This document shows, piece after piece, positions 5,882 through 6,077 of a DNA stretch of 6,077 nt. Source of the DNA: an archaeon MnTg01 (GTDB taxonomy: Archaea; Thermoproteota; Nitrososphaeria; Nitrososphaerales; Nitrosopumilaceae). The first letter of the stretch is position 1, and each line of letters starts with the position of its first letter. The stretch is from positions 1 to 6,077 of the forward strand of contig BFAR01000151.1 in assembly GCA_008974855.1 (NCBI GenBank). Direction: 5' to 3'. The notes under the pieces are model-generated. The model searched no databases and was not told where the DNA came from. It saw only the letters and a list, made by a program, of their open reading frames with translations. Made by a program: the position numbers and the translations under genes.

Positions 5882-6077
5882 CTAATTAGAACTAGCATCT
5901 TTTGTTGTACCTTGTTCAGAGTCAGTTTCAGATTTTTGTTCTCTCTCTGTTTGTTGGTTTTCAGTTGTTTTCTGATCTTCCCCAGCTTGTTGGTTTTCAG
6001 TTGTTTTCTGATCTTCCCCAGCTTGTTGGTTTTCAGTTGTTTTCTGATCTTCCCCAGCTTGTTGGTTTTCAGTTGTT
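5882..6077 (-). CDS. C-terminal tail of a larger protein, probably DnaK; 5' part beyond window
   Basis: An open minus-strand frame enters from the right edge and ends at TAG (5882-5884), giving 64 visible residues. They are wholly polar and low-complexity, with no hydrophobic core: three exact copies of the 12-residue unit AGEDQKTTENQQ plus a part copy, then TEREQKSETDSEQGTTKDAS and Ser-Asn before the stop. The segment has net negative charge and should be disordered. DnaK is proposed because dnaK is commonly encoded just upstream of dnaJ and DnaK proteins end in a disordered, charged tail; nothing in the visible residues proves it. GrpE or an unrelated Gln-rich protein remains possible. The reading frame is trustworthy because the repeat period is a multiple of three and the other frames on this strand lack such a coherent pattern. 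The 34-nt gap to dnaJ holds the dnaJ TATA box. Confidence 0.7.
   Translation of the reverse strand, partial: TTENQQAGEDQKTTENQQAGEDQKTTENQQAGEDQKTTENQQTEREQKSETDSEQGTTKDASSN
5951..6077 (-). repeat. Perfect 36-bp tandem repeat, 3.5 copies, coding
   Basis: Copies occupy 5951-5986, 5987-6022 and 6023-6058, with 19 bp of a fourth copy to the window edge. All are identical base for base, including synonymous positions. Each 36-bp unit encodes 12 residues in the reverse frame (AGEDQKTTENQQ), so gain or loss of units keeps the frame. The array may continue beyond the window. Confidence 0.97.

Noticed and set aside
5951..6077. 36-bp repeats as a CRISPR array
   Set aside because: The copies are directly adjacent with no spacers, and they are in frame within an open reading frame.

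Overview
The window is a compact, AT-rich stretch from an archaeal chromosome. The archaeal assignment rests on an adjacent gatD-gatE pair (the archaeal GatDE tRNA-dependent amidotransferase), a Cdc48/VAT-type AAA+ ATPase, and promoters with a TATA-like box about 26 nt upstream of start codons that lack Shine-Dalgarno sequences. The AT bias, the tiny intergenic gaps and the presence of a bacterial-type DnaJ suggest a mesophilic Nitrososphaerota (thaumarchaeal, Nitrosopumilus-like) genome. That lineage call is an inference from style and gene content; no marker gene proves it.

Layout: on the + strand come the C-terminal part of a Cdc48-like ATPase (cut by the left edge, ends at 761), gatD (794-2083) and gatE (2114-4030). 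A small basic protein gene with three GRGT motifs (4067-4324, minus) converges on gatE. Upstream of it on the minus strand is a tRNA-Leu gene with anticodon CAG (4384-4468). A 53-residue protein with a CxxC pair, not previously called, starts at a TTG codon (4554-4715, plus) and converges on dnaJ (4744-5847, minus). Upstream of dnaJ on the same strand is the 3' end of another gene (5882 to the right edge), probably dnaK, whose product ends in perfect 12-residue tandem repeats.

Functions: GatD and GatE together convert Glu-tRNA(Gln) to Gln-tRNA(Gln). The Cdc48 fragment and DnaJ (with the presumed DnaK) belong to protein unfolding and folding. Nothing here looks like a mobile element, a CRISPR array, a defence island or a clearly new multi-gene system. 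The best candidates for second looks are the two small uncharacterised proteins, the repeat-bearing chaperone tail, and the way each gene seems to carry its own minimal promoter inside a 30-35 nt gap.
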